Assembly: GCA_965247665.1 (NCBI GenBank)
Contig: CBDFHH010000004.1
Coordinates: 496,001 to 560,000, forward strand
DNA from: CAUZWH01 sp965247665
GTDB lineage: Bacteria > Pseudomonadota > Alphaproteobacteria > SHVV01
Length of the DNA stretch: 64,000 bases
Reading direction: 5' to 3'
Shown: piece by piece, positions 27,132-35,945 of the stretch
How the letters are laid out: each line of letters opens with the position of its first letter
How positions within the stretch are numbered: the stretch's first letter is position 1
Position numbers and translations under genes: made by a program
Notes under the pieces: generated by a model
The model's input: only the letters and a program-made list of their open reading frames with translations
What the model was told of the DNA's origin: nothing
Databases searched by the model: none

Positions 27132-28223
27132 CTAGAGCCCCGAAACGCCCGGAATTTTTAGTTTTTCGGTAAGATCTCGCAACCCTTTTGCAGTCGTCCG
27201 GTCCAGGGGCAATCCCGATCTGTGCCGCTCCTCGAGGCGCCGGAACCCTTGTTCGCCCGGCAAATATACCTCGGTGGTACCGAGACTCAGTTTGCAACTC
27301 TTCATGATTTGAGCAAAATTCTCCATCTGCTCGACAAAATCGTCGAAGGGCACGAATTGTTCGATATTAACCGCCGTGAGGACGAAACTGACCCTTTCCG
27401 ATACATTGTAGGGTGCGAACTCGGACAAGCCCTCGAAGTACGCACCGCCGTTGAGGACACCGGTGAGAATGTTCACCATGACCGACAGACCAAAGCCCTT
27501 GTATCCCCCATGTCCGATTCCGATCAGTCCTCCGCCGCTTCGAAATGCGTCCTGACTGATCTCGCGAGGATCCTCGACAAGATTGCCTTCAGAGTTGATG
27601 GCCCAGCCCGGTGGAATCTTCTTGCCCTGGTCCGCATAGACCCGGATCCGTTCGTATGCGGACTGCGTGCACGCCATGTCCAGCACCACCGGAAATCCGT
27701 TCTTGGCAGGTGCGGCGATAGAGATCGGATTGGTGCCCGTCCTGGCCTCAAGACCGCCGGGCGGCACCATTAAAGGCCATCCGTTGGTCAGGCAAATACC
27801 AACCATTTTGTGGGGCAATGGCATCAGGGCGTAGAACCTTGCGCTCCCCAAGCTGTTGGAATTGCGTACCCCTACCCATCCGACACCGAACTCATGGGCT
27901 TTTTCGATGGCCATGTTCATTGCCCGGGAGGCGGCGACCGCGCCGATGCCATTATGGGCGTCGAGAAGCGCCGTGGCCGCATGGTCCCGCACGACCTCTA
28001 TGGGTGTCAGTGGGTCGGTTCCACCGGCGATAATCTTGTGACACCAGATGTAGATCAGTCGCGCACCATGATCGCCTTCGCCGCGAAGGCTCGACTCAAC
28101 CATAGAGTCGGCGGTGATTTCGGCATCCTTACGTGGCACATCGACGGCTTCAAACGCCCGAATGGCGAAATCTCGCAACGCGTCAGCATCAACGATGGCC
28201 GCCTCGGTCTCCTTGTCCACCAT
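27132..28223 (-). CDS. Ldh family (malate/L-lactate/ureidoglycolate dehydrogenase type) oxidoreductase
   Basis: A 363-residue NAD(P)-dependent dehydrogenase of the Ldh2 family, which includes ureidoglycolate, sulfolactate and 2,3-diketogulonate oxidoreductases. Family marks are LRGEGDHGARL (about residues 45-56), the RNSNSLGSARFYA loop and GGLEARTGTNPISIAAPA, followed by GGGLIGIGHGGYKGFGLSVM near the C-terminus. The ATG at 28223 has AAGGA eight bases upstream; an in-frame ATG at 28250 is less well placed. The oxidised substrate is presumably a 2-hydroxy acid made in the same pathway as the isomerase product. Confidence 0.87.
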   Translation of the reverse strand: MVDKETEAAIVDADALRDFAIRAFEAVDVPRKDAEITADSMVESSLRGEGDHGARLIYIWCHKIIAGGTDPLTPIEVVRDHAATALLDAHNGIGAVAASRAMNMAIEKAHEFGVGWVGVRNSNSLGSARFYALMPLPHKMVGICLTNGWPLMVPPGGLEARTGTNPISIAAPAKNGFPVVLDMACTQSAYERIRVYADQGKKIPPGWAINSEGNLVEDPREISQDAFRSGGGLIGIGHGGYKGFGLSVMVNILTGVLNGGAYFEGLSEFAPYNVSERVSFVLTAVNIEQFVPFDDFVEQMENFAQIMKSCKLSLGTTEVYLPGEQGFRRLEERHRSGLPLDRTTAKGLRDLTEKLKIPGVSGL

Positions 28224-28269
28224 TATTACCGTCCTTCGTGCGCGAAACATGCGGGTTGCTGATGGTTAA

Positions 28270-28311
28270 ATCACTGCGTCTATGATAAATATCACTGCGT
28301 CTATGATAAAT
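28270..28311. repeat. 21-bp perfect tandem duplication upstream of the dehydrogenase operon
   Basis: The 21-bp unit beginning ATCACTGCGTCTATG occurs at 28270-28290 and again, base for base, at 28291-28311. It ends 47 bp before the ATG of the leftward Ldh-type gene, where a promoter or operator would lie. The units are AT-rich compared with the flanks. Confidence 0.85.
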
Positions 28312-28374
28312 GAAGTGACCGAGGACGCCTTTTGAAGGTCCTGGTTCGAATGTGCAAAGAACCTTAGGTCAAGG

Positions 28375-28505
28375 AACAACTCCCGTCCAGCCAGAGAACG
28401 CCTCGGCCAGCTTGCGGGTCGACAGCCCCGGCACGAAGTAGGCCGGGACCATGCGGTCGATGTGCTCGGCCTGGCGGAGGTAGGCCGAGGCGGTGATGAC
28501 CACCG
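28375..28505 (-). pseudogene. possible IS256/mutator-type transposase remnant
   Basis: One frame reads AYLRQAEHIDRMVPAYFVPG then LSTRKLAEAFSGWTG, reminiscent of the LPxLYLKGISTG-x-x-EAL segment of mutator-type transposases. It is short and the similarity is loose. Confidence 0.25.
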
Positions 28506-28542
28506 TTTTTCTTGCCGCCGAACGCGCCCATGGGTCCGACCT

Positions 28543-29531
28543 TAGTGCGCTGCCTGGTTCGGCCGCATTTCCCCGATGATCGGTTGATCGGGATCGATGA
28601 ACTCGGCCACCGGGCTATCGATGCGCCATTGTCGCTCCAGACCCTGAAGCCCAACAGCGCCAGGAGGTCCGACGAGGCGTTTTCAAGGACTTCCGGCCGT
28701 GTTCCCACCGTGAAGTTTTCCTGGGGCCGAAATTTTGGACCACAGCAGGCCGGCCCGGGAAGCGTGGCTTCCGTTCGCCCCGGTTCCGTGCCACAAACGG
28801 CCTTCGAACACCATCGCCGCTCCGGCCGGCGCAACCGCCGCGATGGTAGGCACGTCCTTGTCCTTTTCGGGGTCCAGCCGCCAACCGGACATATGGCTTC
28901 CGGGCACGATCCGGGTGGCGCCGTTTTCCTCGGTGAAGTCGTCCAGCATCCACATGACGTTACAGCTAGCCGCGGGCGCTATCAGCGGCGACTGGTCCGG
29001 CGCGTCGTCGTCGAAGTTGTCCCTGGCAATCGAACCGACCCGCAGGTTGCGGTGGCGATACGTCCGTGCCGGCATCCACCACTGATCGGTATGCAGCTTC
29101 ATCAGCACGCCACCCGGATTGGCAATGTTGGCATCGAAGCCGGAAAGTATGTACTCGTCGCCTAGCACATGGCCGATCAGTTCCCGTGCCTGTTCGTGGC
29201 TCAAGATGTCGATGAACTCCTGACCCTTGTTGACCAGCATCCAAAGACGCTGGTTGATGCTGCCGGCGGCTTCGGTAAAGGCGTCAGTTGGCAGGCGTCC
29301 GCCTTGATCCCGGAATGACCCCCAGTTCTGGTGCGGGGCACCGTCGAAATAGGCCACGCCCGCCTGTCTCTCGGCGGGCGCCTGTTCGTAAAGCCGGGTG
29401 CGCGCCGCCGCCAGCCGTTCGCCGTCCAGCGCCTTCGCCAACAGGCAATAGCCGAAACGGTCCAAATCCGCCGTGGCCCGATCCAGGTCCCGAGTGAGGC
29501 GCGGCAACTCCCGCTCGTTCCATGCATCCAT
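28543..29531 (-). CDS. phytanoyl-CoA dioxygenase (PhyH) family protein, two frameshifts near C-terminus
   Basis: An Fe(II)/2-oxoglutarate dioxygenase-like protein starting MDAWNERELPRL with GGGAGTG upstream. The H-x-D iron pair is in MKLHTDQWWMP and the distal His in RLWHGTGANGS, so the active site is complete. Near 28730 one extra T moves the frame to RPQENFTVGTRPEVLENAS, and near 28625 a missing base moves it again to SPVAEFIDPDQPIIGEM, with a natural stop at 28543. Corrected length is about 325 residues. The indels have opposite sign and affect only the C-terminal 60 residues. Confidence 0.82.
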
Positions 29532-29879
29532 CGAAATCACTCCCACCTTCGCGTCCGGCCCGTGCACCCCTGTCGCACGGGTCGGCGGTATTTGGGCATC
29601 CGGCCGAGCGTCGCACCACGATCTTAGCGTTTGTAAACCGTCACGACGGCATCGCGGGGTCAAAGATTTTACTTGAGGCGCTGCCATCGACCGCGTGTCG
29701 GCCAAGGTATAACCGCGCCTGTCCGGAGGCCAAATTTGCCGCCATGAAATGGGTCAATATGTATCGGGGCCGCATCGTTGTGCTACGTCTTTTGTGCTAC
29801 CATCGTCGACAATCGAGGGGAGCCAGCCGGGGCATCTCGGTTCGGTTCTCTGGCGGCGCACGAGAATGGGAGGTGAGCC

Positions 29880-30767
29880 TTAACTGACAACGGCCCCGCT
29901 ATCGGCTACATTGGCCTTGGCCTCATGGGTGCGAACATGTCCTTGCGCCTGCTCGATGCCGGTTTCAAGGTGATGGTTTGGAACCGGTCCCCCGAGAAAA
30001 TGAAACCGGCCCTCGCCCACGGGGCACATGCCGGGACCGCGCCCGTCGAGGTGACCCGGCGCAGCGACTTCATCCACCTGTGTGTGACCGACACAACCGC
30101 TGTCGAGAAGGTCGTGTTCGGGCCAAGCGGTGTCGCTTCAGGAGCGACCGCAGACAAGATTTTGATCGATCACTCGACCATCAGGCCCGACTTGAGCCGG
30201 GCCATGGCCAAGCGCCTCAAAGCCGAAACCGGGATGGGCTGGATCGATGCACCGGTAACGGGGGGCGCGACGGCGGCCCCAGAGGGTAACCTGGTCATCA
30301 TGGCCGGCGGTGATGAGGAGGATATCGAGAGAGTTCGTCCAGTGCTCGAGAAGCTCTCTCGGCGCTTCGTACGCATGGGGCCGCATGGCGCCGGCCAAGT
30401 CACCAAGGCGTGCAACCAGGTGGCGGTTGCCTGCATTTATTGCGTGCTCGCCGAGATGGTGACGCTGGCGCGACACAGCGGCATCGCCGCCGAGCAGCTA
30501 CCAGAGGCGCTCGAGGGGGGCTTCGGCGACTCCTGTCTGTTGCAAGTGCGCGGGCCCAGTATGATCGCGGGCGATTTCACACCGGTCGGCCAGGTCGCGA
30601 CGATGCTCAAGGACCTTGAAATTCTCGGGCGGGTCGCTGCCGAGGCGAACACGGCCCTACCGATGACTGCCTTGGCGACACAGCTGTACCGGCTGGTCAA
30701 TGCGAAGGGCCACGGGGATCTGGATATCACAGCGGTTATCAAACTATTCGAGGATGCGCACGGCTGA
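29880..30767 (+). CDS. 3-hydroxyisobutyrate dehydrogenase-like (beta-hydroxyacid dehydrogenase), start codon apparently lost
   Basis: A member of the NAD(P)-dependent beta-hydroxyacid dehydrogenase family. The Rossmann motif is GYIGLGLMGANM, followed by DAPVTGGATAAPEGNLVIMA and GAGQVTKACNQ with the catalytic Lys. The first ATG (29925) lies inside the Rossmann glycine motif, so translation must start earlier. Upstream in frame there is no ATG, GTG or TTG back to a TGA at 29874. A GGGAGG site stands six bases before codon TTA at 29880, exactly where an ATG or TTG would give a normal N-terminus (x-TDNGPAIGYIG). The start codon seems mutated. Confidence 0.82.
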   Translation, partial: LTDNGPAIGYIGLGLMGANMSLRLLDAGFKVMVWNRSPEKMKPALAHGAHAGTAPVEVTRRSDFIHLCVTDTTAVEKVVFGPSGVASGATADKILIDHSTIRPDLSRAMAKRLKAETGMGWIDAPVTGGATAAPEGNLVIMAGGDEEDIERVRPVLEKLSRRFVRMGPHGAGQVTKACNQVAVACIYCVLAEMVTLARHSGIAAEQLPEALEGGFGDSCLLQVRGPSMIAGDFTPVGQVATMLKDLEILGRVAAEANTALPMTALATQLYRLVNAKGHGDLDITAVIKLFEDAHG

Positions 30768-31305
30768 CGTGGCGGCGAGACTTGGCCGCAACCACGTGCA
30801 ATTGGTCAATGCCTCGACGGAGGGGATAAGACGCGCGCCTGCCGTGGCACAAACGCGCAAATGGTACAGCTGCCCCCTACCAAGAATCCCGACCGCCCGA
30901 GTTTCAGATCATGCCCTGCTTCCAGACGACATGCCGTTGATCCTGGGGACGATTTCCGAACCGCGGACCGCCAGCTTCCGCGCGTAGATCAGTCGCACGA
31001 CCTTGGCGCCGATCTTGATGAGCCTCGATCGGCCTTGCCGCTCAGGCCCGCAAGGCGATCACTGACCATTGTCCCACGGCCCATAGCCGGCAAGGCACCC
31101 GAAGACAGGCCGTCGAAGAAGGGCCGCGACGAGATATCGGGTGTTCTTGCCGCTCCGTGGATCCGACAGGATTGACTCCCTCGCACAAGGGATAATTTCG
31201 ATTTCACTCTTTTATTAGCTTTGTGTTTCTCTCGATGAGACTGGTCTATAGGGCGAGAGTCATATTCCGTTGTCAACATTCTGGAGTCATCTGGAGGATG
31301 CCAAG
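30768..31305. other. intergenic region with a short IS1380-like scrap
   Basis: No complete gene. On the minus strand at about 30980-31023 a ten-residue stretch LIKIGAKVVR matches the C-terminal end of IS1380 transposases (the copy at 24.0 kb has LIKIGAKIAR). The rest is unassigned and probably carries the SDR promoter, since AT content rises after 31190. Confidence 0.4.
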
Positions 31306-32061
31306 ATGAAGCTCGAGGGCAAAGTGGCGATCATAACCGGGGCGGGGTCGGGAATTGGGCGTGTCGCTTCGCTTTTATTCGCGCAGGAAGGCGCGCGCAT
31401 GGCCATCGCCGACAAGAATAAGGAGGCGGCCGACGAGACGGTGGTCCAGATCGTCGCAGCGGGAGGCGAAGCCATCGCGGTCCAGGTGGATGTTACGATA
31501 ACGGCCGAGATTTGTGCCATGGTGGAGCGCGTGATGCGGGGGTTTGGCCAAATTGACATCCTTTACAACCATGCCGGAATCAACCGACGCGCGAGCTTGG
31601 TCGATCTGGAGGAAGACGACTGGAATGCCGTGATCGCTACCAACCTAAAAAGCATATACCTCGGCTGTAAGTACGTTTTGCCGCACATGATTGCTCGACG
31701 CCGCGGTGCAATCATCAATACGGGAGGCACGTTCAGCTTTTACGGCGCTCCGGAAATCCCGGCGTACGCCGCCGCCAAAGGCGGGGTGCTGAACTTGACG
31801 AAACAGATCGCGCTCGATTACGCGCCCTACGGCATAAGGGTTAACTGCGTGTGTCCGGGCTTTATCGACACGCCCATGAACGCCCAAATACCAACCACCC
31901 AGTGGCAGGAGATCGTGAAGACGCAACCTATCGGTCGCGCGGGACATGCCGAGGAGGTCGCCAAGGCCGCGCTGTTCCTCGCCTCCGACGACGCCTCCTT
32001 CACCACGGGCACCTCCTTGCTCGTGGACGGAGGGCAGCTGTGCGGGCGCCATGGCGTGTGA
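31306..32061 (+). CDS. short-chain dehydrogenase/reductase (SDR)
   Basis: A 251-residue classical SDR. The cofactor motif is TGAGSGIG (residues 11-18), with NHAG after the fourth strand, the catalytic Ser region in INTGGTFSFYG and the YAAAK pair (Tyr-x3-Lys). The N-terminal acidic residue after strand two (ADKN) suggests NAD(H) preference. The ATG at 31306 has GGAGG eight bases upstream; an earlier frame start at 31270 lacks this. It stands before a TRAP transporter on the same strand and may oxidise a hydroxyl or reduce a keto group in the imported acid. Confidence 0.9.
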   Translation: MKLEGKVAIITGAGSGIGRVASLLFAQEGARMAIADKNKEAADETVVQIVAAGGEAIAVQVDVTITAEICAMVERVMRGFGQIDILYNHAGINRRASLVDLEEDDWNAVIATNLKSIYLGCKYVLPHMIARRRGAIINTGGTFSFYGAPEIPAYAAAKGGVLNLTKQIALDYAPYGIRVNCVCPGFIDTPMNAQIPTTQWQEIVKTQPIGRAGHAEEVAKAALFLASDDASFTTGTSLLVDGGQLCGRHGV

Positions 32062-32416
32062 TTGCCAGAGGGCGTGGGAGAAGCCTTGTCATCTCAGTGC
32101 GGTACCGTTCGGTTCTCGGCTGTCGGCAAGGCATAGCTTCTTTTGGCTGCGCTCTGGGAGGAGCATCGGGCGGAATTTCTTGTATCGCCAATTCCGCAAA
32201 GGCAGGAACCTGGATGATCGGCGCCGAATAACGCAAGGCTTCGGGAAAATCGTCTCCCGTTGCCACTCAATCAGCAACGAGGACTGCCCGCCCGGTCGTT
32301 CAAAATTCAAGTCGATGACACCCTGAGAAACGATTTCAGGATTAGTTTTCAGATGGTAATACCGAATCAACTGGCCCACGGGTGGAAAGCGCTATGAGTT
32401 GACTGTGAGAAGTGAT
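32062..32416. other. intergenic region between SDR and TRAP genes
   Basis: I see no gene or clear hairpin terminator. It should contain the promoter of the TRAP operon. Confidence 0.35.
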
Positions 32417-32977
32417 ATGAACAAACGCCATATTGAGGAGAGGCAGGAGGTGGAGAAGAGTACTCGCGCACTTTCGGTGTTCGGCGGCGCGGTGATTCTA
32501 TGTTGCGCGATCCTGGTCGGACTCGACGTCGTTCTACGTGACATCTTCAATATTAGTGTCATCTTCAGCTTCGAGATCACAGAGTACGCGAACGCGTTCG
32601 CGATGAGTCTCGCTTTCGCGGATGCCTTGTACGCGAAGCGGCACATTCGAATCGACGTGCTGTACAACAAGTTTTCGCGCGACGCGAAAGCGATCTTCGA
32701 CGTCCTTGCGATAGTGGGGGTGACTTTGATCGCATGCTTTCTGGCGTATCAGGCGACGCGTCTTGCGCTTGACAGCTTCGAAATCGGCGCAACCTCGAAG
32801 TCGACGCTCGCCGTCCCGATGTTTATTCCGCAGGGGCTGTGGTCTGCAGCATTGATCTGGTTCGCGGTCGTGAGCGGCTATCTGCTCATCAGGAGCTTTG
32901 CCCTGCTGGTCCAAAGGCGCACTGCCCAGGTTCACGAAGAAATTGGAGTGCTGTCCCACGAAAGCCCCGATATCTGA
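32417..32977 (+). CDS. dctQ: TRAP transporter small permease (DctQ)
   Basis: A 186-residue membrane protein with four predicted transmembrane helices (about residues 22-42, 55-70, 92-112 and 135-155) and the DctQ pattern of FSFEITEYANAFAMSLAFAD then RHIRIDVL. It pairs with the large permease encoded 126 bp downstream to form a sodium-driven TRAP importer for organic acids. The ATG at 32417 follows GAGAAGTG; an in-frame TTG at 32399 is an alternative. The operon order is Q-M-P. Confidence 0.9.
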   Translation: MNKRHIEERQEVEKSTRALSVFGGAVILCCAILVGLDVVLRDIFNISVIFSFEITEYANAFAMSLAFADALYAKRHIRIDVLYNKFSRDAKAIFDVLAIVGVTLIACFLAYQATRLALDSFEIGATSKSTLAVPMFIPQGLWSAALIWFAVVSGYLLIRSFALLVQRRTAQVHEEIGVLSHESPDI

Positions 32978-33103
32978 GGGCCTGATATCTGGGGGAAGGC
33001 GAAGTTCCAGGGTTTGCGCCATGGACCGGGCGCAGTCTTACGCGGGCAGCCGTGCATGGTTCGCGAGAATACCCGGGGACGCTAGGAAAACTGGGGACGC
33101 CGG

Positions 33104-34396
33104 ATGATCTTCTTCGCCGTTATGGTCTTGATCGTCCTCATCGCACTTGGCTTTCACGTGGCGACCGCGGTCGGCCTGTTGGCTATTTCCCTATCCGAGC
33201 TGTTCGCCTTCAATCCTATCACTGGCGCACTAGGGGACGTGGCCTGGTCCGCCAGCGCCGATTTCATCCTCGTCGCCGTCCCCATGTTCATAATGATGGG
33301 GCAACTGCTGTTGCGCTCCGGCGTGGCGCAGGACATGTACCGTGGGCTCGCGGTGTGGCTGGACTGGCTTCCCGGGGGGCTGATGCACGCGAACATCGCG
33401 TCCTGCGCCCTGTTCGCGGCGAGTTCCGGCTCCAGCGTGGCGACCGCCGCCACCATCGGCACGATGGCCGTCCCGAACATCAAGGAGCGGGGCTATAACC
33501 CGCGTCTCTTCCTTGGTACACTCGCCGCTGGCGGAACGCTGGGGGTCCTGATCCCGCCGAGCATTCCGATGATCGTCTACGGCGTCCTCTCGGAGACCTC
33601 GGTCGTCAAGCTGTATCTCGCCGCGTTGGTTCCAGGACTCCTGCTTGCCTCTCTCTTCTCGCTCGCCACCTTGGTTATTTGCCTGTTCAGGCCATCCTGG
33701 GGCGGGGTGCGGGAATCGTCGCCGTGGGTCGAAAAGTTCAGGGAGCTGATCTACGTCATTCCTCCGACCGCTCTCTTCCTCATCGTGATCGGCTCTATCT
33801 ACGTTGGGATCGCCACGCCAACGGAAGCGGCCGCCCTTGGCCTCGTGGCCTCTCTCATTCTCGCGGCATCGCGACGGAAGCTGACGCTCGAGATCCTGAT
33901 CGAAACCTTCGTCAGCACGATGCGGACTTCCTGCATGATCATGTTGATCGTGCTTATGGCGTTTTTCCTCAACGTGGTCATGGTGACCATGGGGATGACG
34001 CAGGCGCTTATCGAACTCGTCAGCGATCTCGACTGGCCGCGCCTCGCGGTGTTTGCGGTCATCGTCATTTTCTACCTCGTGCTCGGCTGTTTCATGGAAA
34101 CTCTGGCCATGCTGATCGCGACCACGACCATCGTCGTGCCCATCATCGAAGGACTCGGGTATGCTCCAATCTGGTTCGGCGTGATCTTCATGATCCTGAT
34201 CGAGGCGGCGATGTTGACACCGCCGATCGGGGTCAACCTATACGTTATTCAGTCGATACGGGGGCCGGGCCCATTTTCTGACATTGTTATCGGCGCCACG
34301 CCGTTTCTGGGAATGATGCTGCTCATCATCGTCGTGCTGGTGGCGTTTCCGGAGATTGCTTTGTGGCTCCCGGATCTTTATAGTTCACTTCAGTAA
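33104..34396 (+). CDS. dctM: TRAP transporter large permease (DctM)
   Basis: A 430-residue polytopic protein with about twelve hydrophobic segments. Family motifs: VAVPMFIMMGQLLLRSGVAQ at residues 62-85, AASSGSSVATAATIGTMAVP, and GGTLGVLIPPSIPMIVYGVL. It forms the ion-coupled translocation unit with DctQ. The spacing to the binding-protein gene is 310 bp, larger than usual. Its substrate is set by the DctP protein. Confidence 0.93.
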   Translation: MIFFAVMVLIVLIALGFHVATAVGLLAISLSELFAFNPITGALGDVAWSASADFILVAVPMFIMMGQLLLRSGVAQDMYRGLAVWLDWLPGGLMHANIASCALFAASSGSSVATAATIGTMAVPNIKERGYNPRLFLGTLAAGGTLGVLIPPSIPMIVYGVLSETSVVKLYLAALVPGLLLASLFSLATLVICLFRPSWGGVRESSPWVEKFRELIYVIPPTALFLIVIGSIYVGIATPTEAAALGLVASLILAASRRKLTLEILIETFVSTMRTSCMIMLIVLMAFFLNVVMVTMGMTQALIELVSDLDWPRLAVFAVIVIFYLVLGCFMETLAMLIATTTIVVPIIEGLGYAPIWFGVIFMILIEAAMLTPPIGVNLYVIQSIRGPGPFSDIVIGATPFLGMMLLIIVVLVAFPEIALWLPDLYSSLQ

Positions 34397-34706
34397 AAAC
34401 TGCGCCGCGTCCACGGATCCAGCGCTCATGGCGATCGGTTTTTCGGTGGGGTTTGTCGCTCTCGTGCTCTCCGACCCTCAAGGAAATGGACGCGCGACAA
34501 TCTGTTCGGACTGAAGGGCAATCAGGGCGGCGTGACGATGTGAAGCTCTTCCTCGGTGCGCAGGGGCCTAACATTCTTGGTTGAGACACGTAACGGCCTG
34601 CTTCACGAATTTCGGCTCTGAGTGATCCTGCTCGACGTAGGCGGCACCCACTAGGGATGGGTTGTGTGCGTAAAACGGATAGGCACGAAACATGGAGGAC
34701 ACGCAA
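34397..34706. other. intergenic gap inside the TRAP operon
   Basis: A 310-bp gap separates dctM from dctP. I see no gene. A promoter or processing site that boosts binding-protein expression would fit, but none is evident. Confidence 0.35.
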
Positions 34707-35774
34707 ATGACGATCATCCGAAGCTTAAGATTTGTTCTCGGCATGATAATCGCCGTCACCCTGATCACGGCCACAGTGAGCGTCGCCAAAGCGCAGCTGG
34801 CAGAAACCAAGATCGCCGTTATTTTCGGTGACACTTACAACCCGATGGGCCGGCGCGTCAACCTGCCCTTCTGGACCGAGAAACTTCCCGCGGCCTCGAA
34901 GGGAAAGATCCAGGTCGAGGCAAGTGCGTGGAACGAGATGGGCTTGAAGGGCCCAGAGGTGTTCCGGCTGGTTCGCAGGGGCACCTTTAAGTTCGGCGCC
35001 TCGGTCCTCGCCTATACCTCGGGCGACGTGAAGATCAACGACGGTTTCGACCTCGGCCTCATGTCGCCGACCCTTGATGACGTGAAACGGGTAATCGAGG
35101 TGTTTCGGCCGATCTTCGAGCGCCACTATGAGGAGAATCTGGGCCTCAAGGTGCTAGCAATCTGGCCGCTTCCGCCGCAGGTGCTCTATTGTCGCGACGA
35201 ACTCAAGGAACTCTCCAATCTCAAGGGGCGCAAGGTCCGCGTCTCCGGCACATCGCAGGCTCACGTGGTGCAGCACTTCGGGGGGACCGACGTGAACATC
35301 GCCATGGGAGAGATGCAGGCGGCGCTGCAGACCGGCGTGGTGGACTGCGGATTGACCAGCGCGACCTCAGGCTTCGCCAACGGCTGGCACGAAGTTGCTA
35401 AATACCTCTATCCGATCCCCATCAACTGGCAACTCTACTCCTTCCTCGCCAACCTGGAATACTGGAACTCGCTCGACCCCGAACTCCAGGACTTCCTTGC
35501 AGGCAACATTGCCTGGCTCGAGACGGAACTCACCAAAGAGACCCAGCGCGAGCTCGACATCGGCGTCAGCTGCCTCACCGGTGGGCAATGCCCCGAAGGG
35601 GAGGCCGGCCGCATGACCCTCGTAACGGTGACGGAGCAGGACGAGAACAACCGAATCAAGGCGCTTGAGGAGACCGTCATTCCGAGGTGGGCCAAGCCTT
35701 GCGGATCGGATTGTGCGCGGCAGTGGAACAACACCGTGGGCGCCCTTCTTGATCTCGAGGCGCCGACGAAATAA
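34707..35774 (+). CDS. dctP: TRAP transporter substrate-binding protein (DctP family)
   Basis: A 355-residue periplasmic protein with a signal peptide (hydrophobic residues 8-26, cleavage after VAKA). The DctP core includes LKELSNLKGRKVRVSGTSQA, whose second Arg (about residue 170) normally makes the salt bridge to a ligand carboxylate, and GGTDVNIAMGEMQAALQTGV. The ATG at 34707 has GGAGG eight bases upstream, preferred over the ATG at 34692. Two late Cys pairs (CLTGGQC, CGSDC) may form disulfides. It supplies the Q-M permease with a carboxylic-acid ligand. Confidence 0.9.
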   Translation: MTIIRSLRFVLGMIIAVTLITATVSVAKAQLAETKIAVIFGDTYNPMGRRVNLPFWTEKLPAASKGKIQVEASAWNEMGLKGPEVFRLVRRGTFKFGASVLAYTSGDVKINDGFDLGLMSPTLDDVKRVIEVFRPIFERHYEENLGLKVLAIWPLPPQVLYCRDELKELSNLKGRKVRVSGTSQAHVVQHFGGTDVNIAMGEMQAALQTGVVDCGLTSATSGFANGWHEVAKYLYPIPINWQLYSFLANLEYWNSLDPELQDFLAGNIAWLETELTKETQRELDIGVSCLTGGQCPEGEAGRMTLVTVTEQDENNRIKALEETVIPRWAKPCGSDCARQWNNTVGALLDLEAPTK

Positions 35775-35945
35775 GGCCCGACGCCCACGGTTTGACCGTG
35801 TAACCCACGCACGGCCGCGTTTTGGGTCGGCTCCTGATGGCGGTCACCGCTCAAGACATCGATTGGTGTTGTCGTGGCGGTGGCCGCGGTCGCGTGCTGC
35901 ATAGCACGCTCCCAGGCCCCACAGCATCAGCCGTCTGCGGCGCCG

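Noticed and set aside
30989..31279. Minus-strand frame upstream of the SDR as a gene
   Set aside because: No family resemblance apart from a ten-residue IS1380-like scrap in another frame; it overlaps the probable SDR promoter.
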